From Isoetes taiwanensis (Eukaryota; Streptophyta; Lycopodiopsida; Isoetales; Isoetaceae), in the NCBI GenBank assembly GCA_021234155.1, contig JAJEKV010000002.1, forward strand, positions 6,442,775 through 6,506,774: DNA of 64,000 nt, in the 5' to 3' direction. This document shows, piece after piece, positions 1-9,754 of the stretch. A program made the translations under genes and the position numbers. The notes below the pieces were generated by a model that saw nothing but the letters and a program-made list of their open reading frames with translations, did not search any database and had not been told where the DNA came from. Within the stretch, counting starts at the first letter, position 1. Each line of letters starts with the position of its first letter.

Positions 1-2090
1 GACCTGAGACATGGAAGATCTAGCTCAGATACCAGTTAGTAGGCTTAGTTAGCTTGAAATTCTAGCTAGGAATTAACCCTTGCTTGTTAGATGGATGATT
101 AGTCTCTCTATTTTATGTTCTAGATGAAATTGTGATGGATGTATCAGATATGAATCCTCTCTATCTGTTCCTCCTGTATTGTATGGGTAAAAAAGGGGTA
201 GAGACCTAAAGGCCATCTAGGATTAGATATGCACCTAGTTAGAACCCCTTAAATCCCATTAGATGCGCCTTGTGCACAAGAGCCCACCTGGCTGTGGATG
301 CTATATCGTGATTCAGCACCAGATAACGAGCACAATGGTGAAATGTGGGTGGAGTCTTGCCTAGCATGGCTACAAGACTCATACAGTGTGCTAGGCTTAT
401 AGTTGGTCCTCGCGTTTGGGGCCGGCTATGGGTCCGACACCTCCTGGGTCGCAGGAAACGTGCCTATATGGACATCCTGGGCTCGATGGGCACGCCTAGC
501 GGTCCATGGATTTTGGGGAGTTCAAGTCGGGTACGGCTGTGTGTGCACCTAGTGGGACGTATTCTCTAGCACACCCAGGGATCCATTATGTTCGGGGAGG
601 GGACACTTCTCTGACCTGCCTCATCGGACCGGGGAGATGTAACCCGAAGTAGTCTCATAGGGTTATTCCATGAGATTGTGTCTTCAGAAGGCTACAATCA
701 CGCAATAGCCTGTTTCAGCCTATCTGCAACATGTGCACAGGAGGGGCAGATGGAGTGGACTACCCTAGCCATTGTTCTATGCCAGTGAATGCTATGTTAT
801 AAATCTGTCTGCTGTTACCCGAAGGCCTTGCCTGTCAGTCGACCCCCATGAGTCTGAGCCCCGGGGTAGATCTCTTATTTATGGTGCGTTTCCTTTGTTA
901 TGTTGGTATTCTGTTGTTAGTTGTATTGATGATGATGGGCCACCCTTCGTGGTGGTATATTATTTATTAGTATTGTTGCCAGGTGCTAACATGTATATAC
1001 GCTTCCGCTATATACGATTCTCATAGAAGGCGTGGGACGAATGACACCTCCGTGTCCTTCACCCGGACACTTGGCCATCGCAATGGTCCGAGTCAGACGG
1101 AGGGCCTTTTCGTGGTGATGGATTCACCATGGGAGGGGAATTTCCCTTATTTATATGATGGGAGCATCGTATGGATTCGGGAAGCTTCACATGGTACAAG
1201 ACCCTTTTATAGTCCTCTATGCTCTCTTACCTTCCTTCCAATATTTCCTATCTTTTGCCTCAAGGCTGTTTTTTTTGCTAGTTAATAAGTATAGTGGTTT
1301 TGAGAATCCATTCCCTTAATTGTAATTATACTAACTAGGGATGGATCCAAACATTTTCTTTCATCATATGGGGAGGATGATTCTCCTGCTGTAACCGATG
1401 ATTGCATATTTAAAATGCCTACACCGTTCATCACTCTTGGCATAGAGGATGGCTTATTCCTCTTAATGGCCATAGACTAAGATGCTACATGCCTATATGC
1501 ATATTAATTAGATGAATGTCCTCTTTTCTTATTCTCTTAGGATTTGTCCATTTCTGTTTCACCGGAAGGTAGACCTTATTCTAAGTGGCACTTACATGTT
1601 GTGTCGTTGTTGACTACTTTGATGTGAGACGTCCTTTGCACTGCTCCATAACCTGATTTTTAAGTACCTACATCTCATCTTCCACTGGCAAGTGTCTCTA
1701 TATCCTTAAGGCTCTGACTACTACTAGGAGTAGTTAGTATCCCTCAAATTGTAGGTCCTCAATACTTTAAGCTTCCTTAGAGATGATTTAAGCAATCTGC
1801 TATTGTCCATGGGAATGCCTGAGAGATTACAAGAGATGATATTCCATGTGCCATTGTCCATGTTAATGCCAGATAGAATAGAACAATTGTCGTTGCACGA
1901 ATGCACCATTATTTATGTTAATGCAAGATGGAACAATGCAAAATTTAGTTTCTATTTGGAACACGCAACTGTCCAATGCTAATGTCATATAGAATAGACA
2001 AAATGTTGTTCCATGTACATGCCACTGTCCGTGCTAATACCAGATGGAATAGAACATAAGAAAACTCAAGAACATACATGCATGCCCACC
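1..2090. other. No recognised gene; GC-rich patch at about 250-900
   Basis: I see no coding exon that I can support. Open frames here are short and lack recognisable domains. Bases 250-900 and 1030-1140 are richer in G and C than the flanks. A 15-base word at 749-763 (GATGGAGTGGACTAC) recurs in reverse complement at 47012-47026 with weaker similarity around it, so part of this stretch may belong to a dispersed repeat family. The mirror copy is at 34650-36562. Confidence 0.4.
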
Positions 2091-2109
2091 TTAATAAGTA
2101 TAGATAAAA

Positions 2110-3147
2110 GAAGTTGTTCACACTTCAATGCCTCCAATCCTCACTTATCGTGGCCACAATGTTGAAGTGGTGTCCGCTTACAAATATTTGGTGGTGGAGT
2201 TCCTGTCGGCCATGAACTGGGACAATTCCATCCGGCTACGAGCCGCAGTAGGTTGGAAGGCACTCTATGCAATGCAGAACAATAGCCACAAGGCGGAGCT
2301 GTATGATTGGGCCCACCAATCGCACCTATTCAAGGTGCTAGTAGAACCTGTGCTTTTGTACGGGGTCGAGGTCTGGGGCCCAGTGATTTCCCTCACCACT
2401 TGGAACGACTTGGGGCAGGTGCAGAAAGCTTTCTTGGCACGAGCCCTGGGGGTGAAGTCTACAGTCCCATACCAGATACTGCTGCAGGAAACAGGCTTCT
2501 AGCCTCTTCAAAGAGGAGCCCTTGACAGACACATTGTCTACTTCTAGAAGATGGTCAGCATGGACGATACTCGTCTCCCTCACCTCGCTTACACTATGGC
2601 AATGGGGCCTCAACGCCTAAAAGCCTGCTAGCGGCAAAAGAGAGCTCAGTGGCTGGCCAGATGGAATGTGCAGGAGCACAGGTGCGTCCAAGTGCAAACG
2701 GAGGCAGATCATCGCCCGATCTCCTCGATACCTTGGACGATGCTTCCTCAGTAAGCTATGGGATGCCAGCACCCTTGAACAGGTCAAGACGGCACATTAT
2801 CAATGCCACATAAATCCCAGATTGGAGCAGGGCCCCCAATGCTACTTGAGCCAACATGAAAGAGCGCAGATCCATTGCCTCTACCCGCACAGGTGCACAC
2901 CATCTCCAAATCTAGATAAGGAGGTGGGTTGGGGAGCTGCGTCAGGAGAGGCTTTGTCAACGCTGTCAGGTTGGAGCTGTGGAAGACGAATGCCAGAGTT
3001 GCCCGGCATATGATGACATTTGGACACGCTATGCTGAGCTGGCCCCTACATGAGATGCTGAGCACGAGCTCGGTATGGAGGTTGGGCTCATGCATTCAAG
3101 AGACCATGGATCGCCGAGATCAGCTTGGCCCTCAGGCACTTATCTGA
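2110..3147 (+). pseudogene. Decayed LINE-type ORF2, C-terminal end of reverse transcriptase
   Basis: The stretch from 2128 reads as the C-terminal part of a non-LTR retrotransposon polymerase: a YLVVEF block (usual form YLGV.F), then a long helix region and the hallmark LVEPVLLYGVEVWG. The frame stops at 2502 and continues in other frames. Near 2929-3050 it encodes the terminal zinc-knuckle-like block RLCQRCQ, then VEDECQSCPAY, DIW.RYAEL, matching the C..C, EDE.H, CP.Y pattern found at the end of many non-LTR ORF2 proteins. The endonuclease and the catalytic YADD part are absent, so this is a 5'-truncated copy with several frameshifts and stops. It is not expected to be functional. The mirror copy is at 33560-34650. 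Confidence 0.8.
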
Positions 3148-3217
3148 TGCATGTACATATTTCTGTCTATATTTGTATTAGTTTTTGTATTTGTATAGTT
3201 TGACAGCAAGCCTATTC

Positions 3218-3281
3218 CTGTCACGGTTTTTCCCCCAAACAATCCTTTAGGGCGGGGAGCGGGTTTTTTAAACCGTGACAG
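3218..3281 (+). other. 12-bp stem-loop near the LINE 3' end
   Basis: CTGTCACGGTTT at 3218-3229 is the exact reverse complement of AAACCGTGACAG at 3270-3281, with a 40-base loop. It sits downstream of the LINE C-terminal coding block and just before the microsatellite tail, where non-LTR elements often have 3' UTR structures recognised by their own reverse transcriptase. That role is inference. It could instead be an independent short inverted repeat. Confidence 0.6.
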
Positions 3282-3345
3282 TAATACGCTTGTTGTGCCG
3301 CTTGTTGGGTCCCATAGGCCAATTGGTCTCCGTGGACGATAAAAA

Positions 3346-3475
3346 CTCTATTCTATTCTATTCTATTCTATTCTATTGGTCTCCGTGGACGATAAAAACT
3401 CAACTCTATTCTATTCTATTCTATTCTATTCTATTCTATTCTATTCTATTCTATTCTATTCTATTCCATTCTATT
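3346..3475 (+). repeat. ATTCT pentanucleotide microsatellite, two blocks
   Basis: TTCTA units run from about 3346 to 3376 and again from about 3405 to 3475. The blocks are separated by a repeat of a roughly 23-base flank (GGTCTCCGTGGACGATAAAA and following bases) that also precedes the first block. The array directly follows the LINE 3' region and probably began as its tandem tail. The mirror copy at about 33352-33508 keeps both blocks and the duplicated flank but with many interruptions. Confidence 0.9.
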
Positions 3476-3600
3476 AAAAAAAGATGTAATTGCATGACGG
3501 ATTCTATGCTCGCTCATGAGTTTTTTTTATATTTGATCGTTTGACCATTAATAAGTTTGTCTATCTAAAATTGATCTATACCAGTAAACTTGATGCAGTA

Positions 3601-3634
3601 AAAGGAAGGAAGGAAGGAAGGAAGGAAGGAAGGA
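3601..3634 (+). repeat. AAGG tetranucleotide microsatellite
   Basis: About eight uninterrupted AAGG units. The mirror copy is a CCTT array at 33174-33222, longer and with irregular units. Confidence 0.95.
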
Positions 3635-3882
3635 TATGATGCTTCTTAATCCACTTGCAGTGAAAGTTATATTTTTCTTAACAACGTGCATCTTTATCAT
3701 GCATATGAAAATGATGATTTGTTTGTCTGGATTGCAATTTCTACTGTAACGAGGCCTCAACATCACCTGAGTGATCAAAGCTATTACAACAAAAGAGTTC
3801 ATCGATCCAATTGCAGGAAAAATAGTTCCCTAATGAAATAATAGATACATAACCCAACTGCATGAAATTCCCAACTCTTGCC

Positions 3883-4204
3883 GGGTAAAAGCATGCTACG
3901 GTGTACCACTTTTGGAACCCTCAAAAGTACCTACACTGGGTAATTTTAAAACTGGTACTTTCTGTTTTTTCTTTCCATTAAAATCAATCGAAATTTTTTG
4001 AATTGAAGGTCAATAACATGTCAATCTATAGTATTAGAGGATAATAATACTATTAGAGACTAATATAAATGGATTAACTCTCAAACTTATTATTTATTGC
4101 AGCATTTATGCAAGTTCCCAGTACCCAGTGCTGGGTACTTTTCTGGGTAGTTTCGCACTCCCTAAAAAGTACTTTAGATGGTACACCCTAGCATGCTTTC
4201 ACCC
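3883..4204. mobile_element. MITE-like element, 322 bp, 26-bp terminal inverted repeats
   Basis: The left end begins GGGTAAAAGCATGCTACGG (continuing to 3908). The right end, read in reverse complement from 4204, begins GGGTGAAAGCATGCTAGGG, with two mismatches over 26 bases. Subterminal AGTAC-rich sequence is also partly mirrored. The four bases TGCC lie directly outside both ends (3879-3882 and 4205-4208), a possible target-site duplication. The interior is AT-rich with no coding capacity. The superfamily is uncertain: the ends do not match CACTA, and no TA or TTA target duplication is visible. A degraded mirror copy lies at about 32626-32932. Confidence 0.75.
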
Positions 4205-4208
4205 TGCC

Positions 4209-4620
4209 CTAATTTCCAATTTTGAAAAGGGATAAGTCAAAAGAAATAAAGAAACAAGCTTGGAAACTATGCAAATTATATGTACATTTCTTTCGTTCAA
4301 AACCTGTGCAGCTGGACCCCAGTTAATATCCAATATTTCATAACGCATCATTGTGCTAGATGTTGATAATGCAACAGATGCAACTATAACTAAGCCAATA
4401 TTTGAGTCACATCCTGCATAGAAACATCAGAGGAGCAGTTGTGGTCTTGATGAAAACCAAGAGACTCCTTAACAAGCTGGAACAAACAAACTTGAGTATG
4501 TCCCTTTCACCAACCATTTTGATACAGCTCATATTTTCCTTCGTGCTTAAGGCCCATATGAAGTTATTTATGTTTTCAACAACAATAATTACTTGCTCTT
4601 TCTTCAAATTCCTAATTAAG
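4209..4620. other. AT-rich spacer, nothing recognised
   Basis: I see no gene or repeat between the MITE and the LINE target-site duplication. Short open frames on both strands have no recognisable features. Confidence 0.5.
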
Positions 4621-4634
4621 TATTTTGACTTGTA
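4621..4634 (+). repeat. LINE target-site duplication, copy next to the LINE 3' end
   Basis: TATTTTGACTTGTA is identical to 6998-7011 and abuts the A-rich tail of the minus-strand LINE. Confidence 0.9.
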
Positions 4635-4764
4635 GTTTTTTATTTTTTATTTTGAAGGACTTGAGCCTTTATTATTTATAGAAAGTTACAAAGTACAATG
4701 GGGACTAAAAACTCAGTGGAGAGAATGTCCACCAGAGCAAAACCACCCCACTCAAATACAACAT

Positions 4765-6080
4765 CTAAACAATATGAAGAGCAAGCAAAAACTCATAAGT
4801 ATGAATCTGAAGATAGTGCTCCCAAATATGGCTCTTCACCTCATTAGCAATTGATGAGCACCTGAATGCTTTGACAATTCGTTGTTGGGCATCAAGAAGG
4901 ATCTGTGCATCTGAACAAGCAAGACCTTTGAATATGAGAACATTCCTTCTTTTCCAAATGGACCAAATGATCCATGCACAAGCCAAATGAAATGCCCTTT
5001 TTGCCAAATTATCCCAACTACTTGGATAGACTGCTAATAACACTGCTGGCTATTCAAATTGCAACGAAAGAGGCCTTGAAGCCACAACCAAGCATGTCTA
5101 ACATGTCTACACAGGAAGAAGCAATGCTCAATTGTCTCATCCCTCTGTGCACATAAGGAACAAAGTGCAGATACCTCTGGACGAAATTTGTGCACTAGAA
5201 TATTAACGCGCAGACAACGATGAATGACTTGCCACCATAAAACAGGTACTTTGGGATGGAGAAGTTTATCCCATACCCATTTCCATACTGCTTTCTGCCG
5301 ATCCCTAGGAACGACCAAAGGCCACTTGGACGAAGGAGGCAAGACGTCCGCATCAAGCAAGACCTTGTACATGGAATTCACCAACTTATCTGCTTTGACA
5401 CGCCCATGAACTACCCAAGGCTGGGGGTCATCCACTTGTGCTACTGGAGGAAGAATTGAAGACACCTTTTGCCAAATAGCTCGATCCCACCTTAAAAGGA
5501 GGAACTTAGCTCTAAACTCTTCCCATGTCAGCAACTGCCTTTGATTATTATACCAATCAGATATCAGACACACACCTGCTGATCTCCATCGACGCTGCGT
5601 CAATGGGTGGACTGAAGATACCAGAGGACCATCGTCCAATGGAATCCACCAACAACTTGCAGTAGTGCTAATGTGTGCAAGATGGTGAAAGTGAAACAGA
5701 GATTGTACAGTCTCCCACGCAACTAGCAATCCTCTAAGAAATGGGGACGCATTGGGATATGTGGTCAGTGGATAAAACAGAGTCCAGGGGAAAAGTGGCC
5801 TAAGAGATGGAGATCCAAAAGAGATGCACATTTGCAAAGACTGATAAACAAGACGGGAACCCGGGGACTCATCCACATTATTCAAAATTCTCCAAATAAA
5901 CTTAGAAATCATCACCTTGCTCTGCAAAAAAAAATTGATCATCCCAAGGCTGCCAAAATGCTTTGGCAACATGCACTTTTCCCAACTGACTTTGACAGCG
6001 GCACCCTCCTCTGTCCCCCCTCCCCGGATGAAAAATCCCCCGATTTTCAGCAACTTGTTGACGACCCCAATTGTTAGCAA
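4765..6080 (-). pseudogene. LINE ORF2 C-terminal part with zf-RVT domain
   Basis: The open frame 5034-6080 encodes about 348 residues. The N-terminal part has WEKCMLPKHFGSLGMINF and KVMISKFIWRIL, the conserved post-polymerase block of plant LINEs (W..C.PK..GGLG..N). The C-terminal part is a zf-RVT domain: WDKLLHPKVPVLWWQVIH, then ALCSLC, ETIEHCFFLC and HAWLW, so the C-x2-C and H-x4-C ligands are intact. A frameshift at about 5034-5043 leads into 4765-5043, which encodes the usual tail AWIIWSIWKRRNVLIFKG. No ATG-led autonomous protein is expected. zf-RVT domains in plant LINEs are thought to aid nucleic-acid binding. Confidence 0.88.
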
Positions 6081-6285
6081 AGGATTTCACGGCAGCTAGA
6101 GCATCAACAATCCAAGCCATTCCTTTCCTTCTTACAAATGCAGAAGATCAGGCTTGCTTGCATCCATCTTTAAACTCCTCATCCTTCAAGTACAAAGTAT
6201 TTAATTTGAAATAAGTCTTGGTCCTGCTATGCGCCCCATCCTGAGAACAAGAGAAAATCATGCGGATTGTGATCCTGAAATAGAG

Positions 6286-6957
6286 TCATCCAAGCATATT
6301 TTGGCGAGAGAAATTATGCAAATATGTAGCTGCCAATGCATTATAATATCCCCTGTCATGACGTGCATATGCTCTACCAGCTCCAAACCAGCCATTGCAC
6401 CAAGTGAAGGTTCCATCGCCATCCACCTCTACCAAACTACAGTCATGCATCAAGCACTGCCATTGTTCACGTTCAAAGCCTTGAATGATTTCTGATCCAC
6501 ACCAATCAACTTCCAACTCCACCATATTGAAGTCACCCACCAACAACCATGCAACATGAGCCTCCAGGCGAACTAGTTTGGATCTCAAAGCAGCCCAGAG
6601 TGCCCCTCTCTGATGAGGTCTATTGTGTGCATACACATTCATTAGTCCCCACTCTTGTCCCTTATCAAACCACTTGATAATGATCCAGCGACCAAATCTG
6701 TCAGCATGAGCGAATGTGACTGCTATATCATGCCTCCATGCTGTAAGGACCCCCACTTTTGCCGAGTCTGCAGCAGCCACCAAGACATTATATTTCCTAC
6801 CTACCACAGAAGCTACCTTTTGCACGTCCTCTTTTTTGCACGTGCTCTTGTAGACAATAGAAATCTGAATTCAACCTAGCAAGAGCCATGAAAATTCTGC
6901 TCCTTTTAATTGGAGAGGAAGCAACACCCCGAACATTCCAGGAAACCAGCTTCATAA
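6286..6957 (-). pseudogene. LINE ORF2 endonuclease domain (EEP/APE-like), frameshifted
   Basis: Starting from ATG at about 6957, the minus strand reads MKLVSWNVRGVAS and PIKRSRIFMALARL, the N-terminal signature of APE-like LINE endonucleases (metal-binding N in WNVRG). After a frame change around 6830 the frame down to 6286 contains VGVLTAWRHDI, GQEWGLMNVYAHN and WLLVGDFNMVE, the latter two being the conserved Y/N and GDFN active-site blocks. The domain stops after TFTWCNGW, before the C-terminal SDH catalytic block can be read clearly. In an intact element the domain nicks target DNA to prime reverse transcription. Confidence 0.85.
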
Positions 6958-6997
6958 TGCAAGGGGGTCTGGTGGCCGGTATTCCAAATCCATGGAA

Positions 6998-7011
6998 TAT
7001 TTTGACTTGTA
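6998..7011 (+). repeat. LINE target-site duplication, copy next to the LINE 5' end
   Basis: TATTTTGACTTGTA, identical to 4621-4634. Both copies are also present around the mirrored LINE, at 29922-29935 and 32216-32229, which shows that the insertion preceded whatever produced the inverted duplication. Confidence 0.9.
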
Positions 7012-7651
7012 ATATTTACTTACAGTTGTTGAAGAATATGGGTTGTTTGTCCTTTCGACGAGGGAGTAAGTTCAATTTTCGTCATGCCCTCTTTTATATT
7101 GAACTAGTAGATCTAACCATGTAATTTCCATCTTGGATTGTGATGTCAGCATTTTCAATCTCACATTTGATAGAGCTAATGTTGAGATATGTTTGGAATA
7201 GTCCAAGAAGGGGGCTCACATTGGTCTCCTGAATTCGAGTTGTACTTCTGCATCACACATCCTTTATAAAGTCTTCTCTAGCAATGCGTCCAGTGTAAGT
7301 AGCCTTTGTCAGGTGCAGACTTGAACCATTGTTTTTACATGATATGAGTGAAAGCTTACAAATGTAGGCTTATAGTTATTGTGTAATTCTGAAAATGTAA
7401 ATGGAGCCACTAGCTTTTTTTATTCTTATGACTAGGTTCCTAAGTTATTTGTCCTATGGTACAATCACAAGTGGATTGTTTTATTAAATTGATGCACGCC
7501 TTTTTGTATTCAAACAACTTGTGTCATTATCTGGGCGGCTTGAACTTACTATAGCACAGGTATCCTTGTTTGATATTCCAAGTTATTTGAAATAGTTTAT
7601 ATGAAATTTGCAATTTCTGTGGTAGATAAAAGTGAACGAGACCCATGAAAG
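7012..7651. other. AT-rich spacer, nothing recognised
   Basis: No gene, tRNA or repeat could be supported here. The mirror copy lies at about 29300-29921. Confidence 0.4.
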
Positions 7652-7825
7652 GAATTTGAGGTTGCTGAAAAGGCAGTTATTTATGAGGAGGAAGATACAG
7701 ATAAAGAGGTGGAAGATGTTATGGAGGAGGAAGATCAAGAAGATAGATGTTTATATAATGGGATCCATGTAAATGGTGGAAGGTTTCTAAACAAAATTAG
7801 TGATGAAAGTCATGAAGGCATTTAG
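7652..7825 (+). other. Acidic coding-like fragment, unrecognised
   Basis: One frame, opening just after a stop, encodes about 57 residues rich in Glu and Asp: YEEEDTDKEVEDVMEEEDQE, followed by GIHVNGGRFLNKI, and ends at a TAG at 7823-7825. There is no start codon in frame, so it would have to be an internal or terminal exon. Much of the same wording survives in the mirror copy near 29100-29290. Low-complexity acidic stretches can arise by chance from GA-rich DNA, so this may not be a gene. Confidence 0.25.
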
Positions 7826-7958
7826 GCGTAGGTAAGAGCTAGTGTTGATGTTCTCCTTTTCCCCTCATGAGTGGTTGTTACGCATTCTATTTCTACAGAT
7901 ATTTGAGCATGGGATCACATATCAGGTATCCCTACCAAAACACAGGATTTTATGTTGA

Positions 7959-8372
7959 TCAGAGGGCCAATCTGCTTCTGGTATAGTCTTTATCAAAAAG
8001 CAAGGATGTATTTGCTCTGTGTTGTTATACCATTGGGCTTGCTATAAATACCATGTTTGGAGGGCATATCTCAACAGTGAGATACCAGAGCCTGAGTTCT
8101 TTGGCATTGCAGTTGACAAAATCAGGAAGTCTTTTCATGAGATGTTCTTGCTCTGGCGCAATGGCACAAAAGGACACTTTTTCATAATAGTTCAGGTCTT
8201 GTTCTTCAAGTGGATGTACCTAGAAATTGTTGTAGCTATTGCTAATTGTGTATTTCATATGTTGCAGGAAGCTACTCGTTTGGCAGTCATAATACTTTAC
8301 TTCATCATGGAGGTGCTGGAATACCCTCAACTTTGGATATCCAAAAATGCAATTACCTTACAAATCTATTAG
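7959..8372 (+). other. Coding-like open stretch, unrecognised
   Basis: An uninterrupted frame of about 137 codons includes LYHWACYKYHVWRAYLN, then SEIPEPEFFGIAVDKIRKSF. No in-frame ATG precedes this part. The downstream half (FFIIVQVLFFKWMYLEIVVA) reads like AT-rich intron sequence, so the real exon, if there is one, may end near 8170. It could belong with the acidic fragment just upstream on the same strand. The mirror copy at about 28600-28970 still reads LYHWAYYKY and DKMGSLFMRC on the minus strand. I do not recognise the family. Confidence 0.25.
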
Positions 8373-8736
8373 TCCATGTTGTACATATGCATAGATAATG
8401 GCTATCCACAATACTACACCTAAGGTTTGAGACCTTTGGAACACAACTTTGGTATCAACCAAACATCTACGGTTTCCATATAGGTTAACAATCATACTTC
8501 CTAAAATAATATCAGTATCTGAATTTATACATGTATGTGCATATAGCAACTTACCCATTATTAGACATGCCACAGTGCGCTAAACTCTAATAATTGCTAG
8601 GTTGATCTAGTTCTTAGAAAACATGTTTCACATATGCCCCCTCCTCCACCCGTCCAAAATTAACATCCACCCTTACCTCAAGCCTGCTTACTGCTAGTTA
8701 TAATATATGTTGTGTTCTTTTCTTGAATAATAGATA

Positions 8737-9174
8737 CACTTCCTTCTGTGCAATATGTGCCCGGCGTCATATATATTGCTGCAACTCCTACCTTTTGACA
8801 CATTTTCCACCTCCTCAACTTCATGATGTATGATCCCGTTATCATGTCTCTAATAGGTTCTAGAAAATAATGCTCAGAGCTTATATTTAGATCGTTTGAA
8901 GTGCTCAAATGTGAAAACCGTTTCAATATTGAAGGATTCTATAAAGCCAGGCCCATATAGATAGAAAGTGATGACTGTAAAAAAAAATGCTAAATGATAG
9001 CACGTGAATGATGATTTACCATGTCCTTGTGATGTCCATCCGAATGTAGCGAGACATCCAAATGTAGCAACTTTCGTCTCTGTATGCTTCCTTCTGTGAA
9101 ATATGTGCATGACAACATATATATTGTTGCAAGTCCTACCTTTTAACACATTTTTCACCACCTCAAGTTCATGG
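8737..9174 (+). repeat. Direct repeat pair, about 91 bp each
   Basis: Bases 8737-8827 and 9084-9174 match at roughly 80 percent by eye. Shared words include CTTCCTTCTGTG, ATATATATTG and TCCTACCTTTT. The two copies are about 347 bases apart. No coding capacity or element ends were seen. Confidence 0.7.
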
Positions 9175-9503
9175 TCACCTAACGCTCATATCCCTAATTA
9201 GATGTGTGCCTAATTTTCATGACAATCCATCATATTAAGTTTTAGAATTTCTTATTTTGGATCAAGTAAATTTTTGAGCAAAGTAATCAAAAGTGCTTTA
9301 AATTAGTTCCTTTTTTTTTTTTTTTTTTTTGGTTTGTTGGGGGTGGGGTGGGGGTTTGCATGTACGCAAGGGGGCAACTAAACCGAGACATTGTAACTTG
9401 TAACTGTAACGTGCTTTCATTCTCAAAAAAATCTATATGTTGTATTGGTCAACTAAAGATTTTATTGGATGAATCCACCTTAGTTAGCCTTCAATACAAA
9501 AAA

Positions 9504-9739
9504 GAATCCACCTTAGTTTGGCCAATATATGTTAACATTTCTAATGTTTAAATCACATGGGAGTGGCTTTGGTTTTCTTTTGCACATGGATTTAACGGAA
9601 GATATATGAATGCAAGATGCTAGGCCACTTTAGTCTATTGCATGAATCCACCTTCGTTTAGCCACTATATACTAGCATTTCTAGTATCTAAATCACAAAG
9701 CTTTGGATTCAACGGAAGATACAAATTTATAAGATGCTT
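9504..9739 (+). repeat. Direct repeat pair just downstream of the malectin-like gene
   Basis: Copy A at about 9504-9621 and copy B at about 9645-9739 share GAATCCACCTT, AGCCA/GGCCA with TATAT, ACGGAAGATA and AAGATGCT in the same order. Copy B is shorter by an internal gap. A further partial copy of the first block starts at about 9472. Confidence 0.65.
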
Positions 9740-9754
9740 ATTTTAAGCGTAAAC

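Larger units (their letters stand above)
4635..6997 (-). mobile_element. Non-autonomous LINE (L1-like plant type) with internal deletion
   Basis: This is a 2363-bp insertion bounded by a perfect 14-bp target-site duplication. Read on the minus strand, it starts with an endonuclease whose opening motif KLVSWNVRGVAS lies at about 6920-6957. It then jumps almost directly to the thumb and zf-RVT region of ORF2, and ends in an A/T-rich tail with an AATAAA signal at 4668-4673. Full L1-type ORF2 encodes over 1000 residues. Here only about 200 bases separate the endonuclease from the C-terminal part, so the catalytic reverse transcriptase core is missing. The element must have been mobilised in trans or deleted after insertion. 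The mirror copy at 29936-32215 has the same deletion. Confidence 0.88.
8373..9754. other. Gene-free stretch with two pairs of direct repeats
   Basis: No gene is recognised. It holds a 20-base poly-T run at 9311-9330 and the two direct-repeat pairs listed separately. It is downstream (3' side) of the malectin-like gene, whose transcript would end within its last bases. Confidence 0.5.

Noticed and set aside
5224-6077. Plus-strand open frames inside the LINE
   Set aside because: They are antisense to the zf-RVT and thumb coding region, which has clear domain motifs on the minus strand.
7959-8372. A bacterial-style gene with a GTG start near 8019
   Set aside because: The context is eukaryotic and GTG is not a usual start there. 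If coding, this would be an internal exon.
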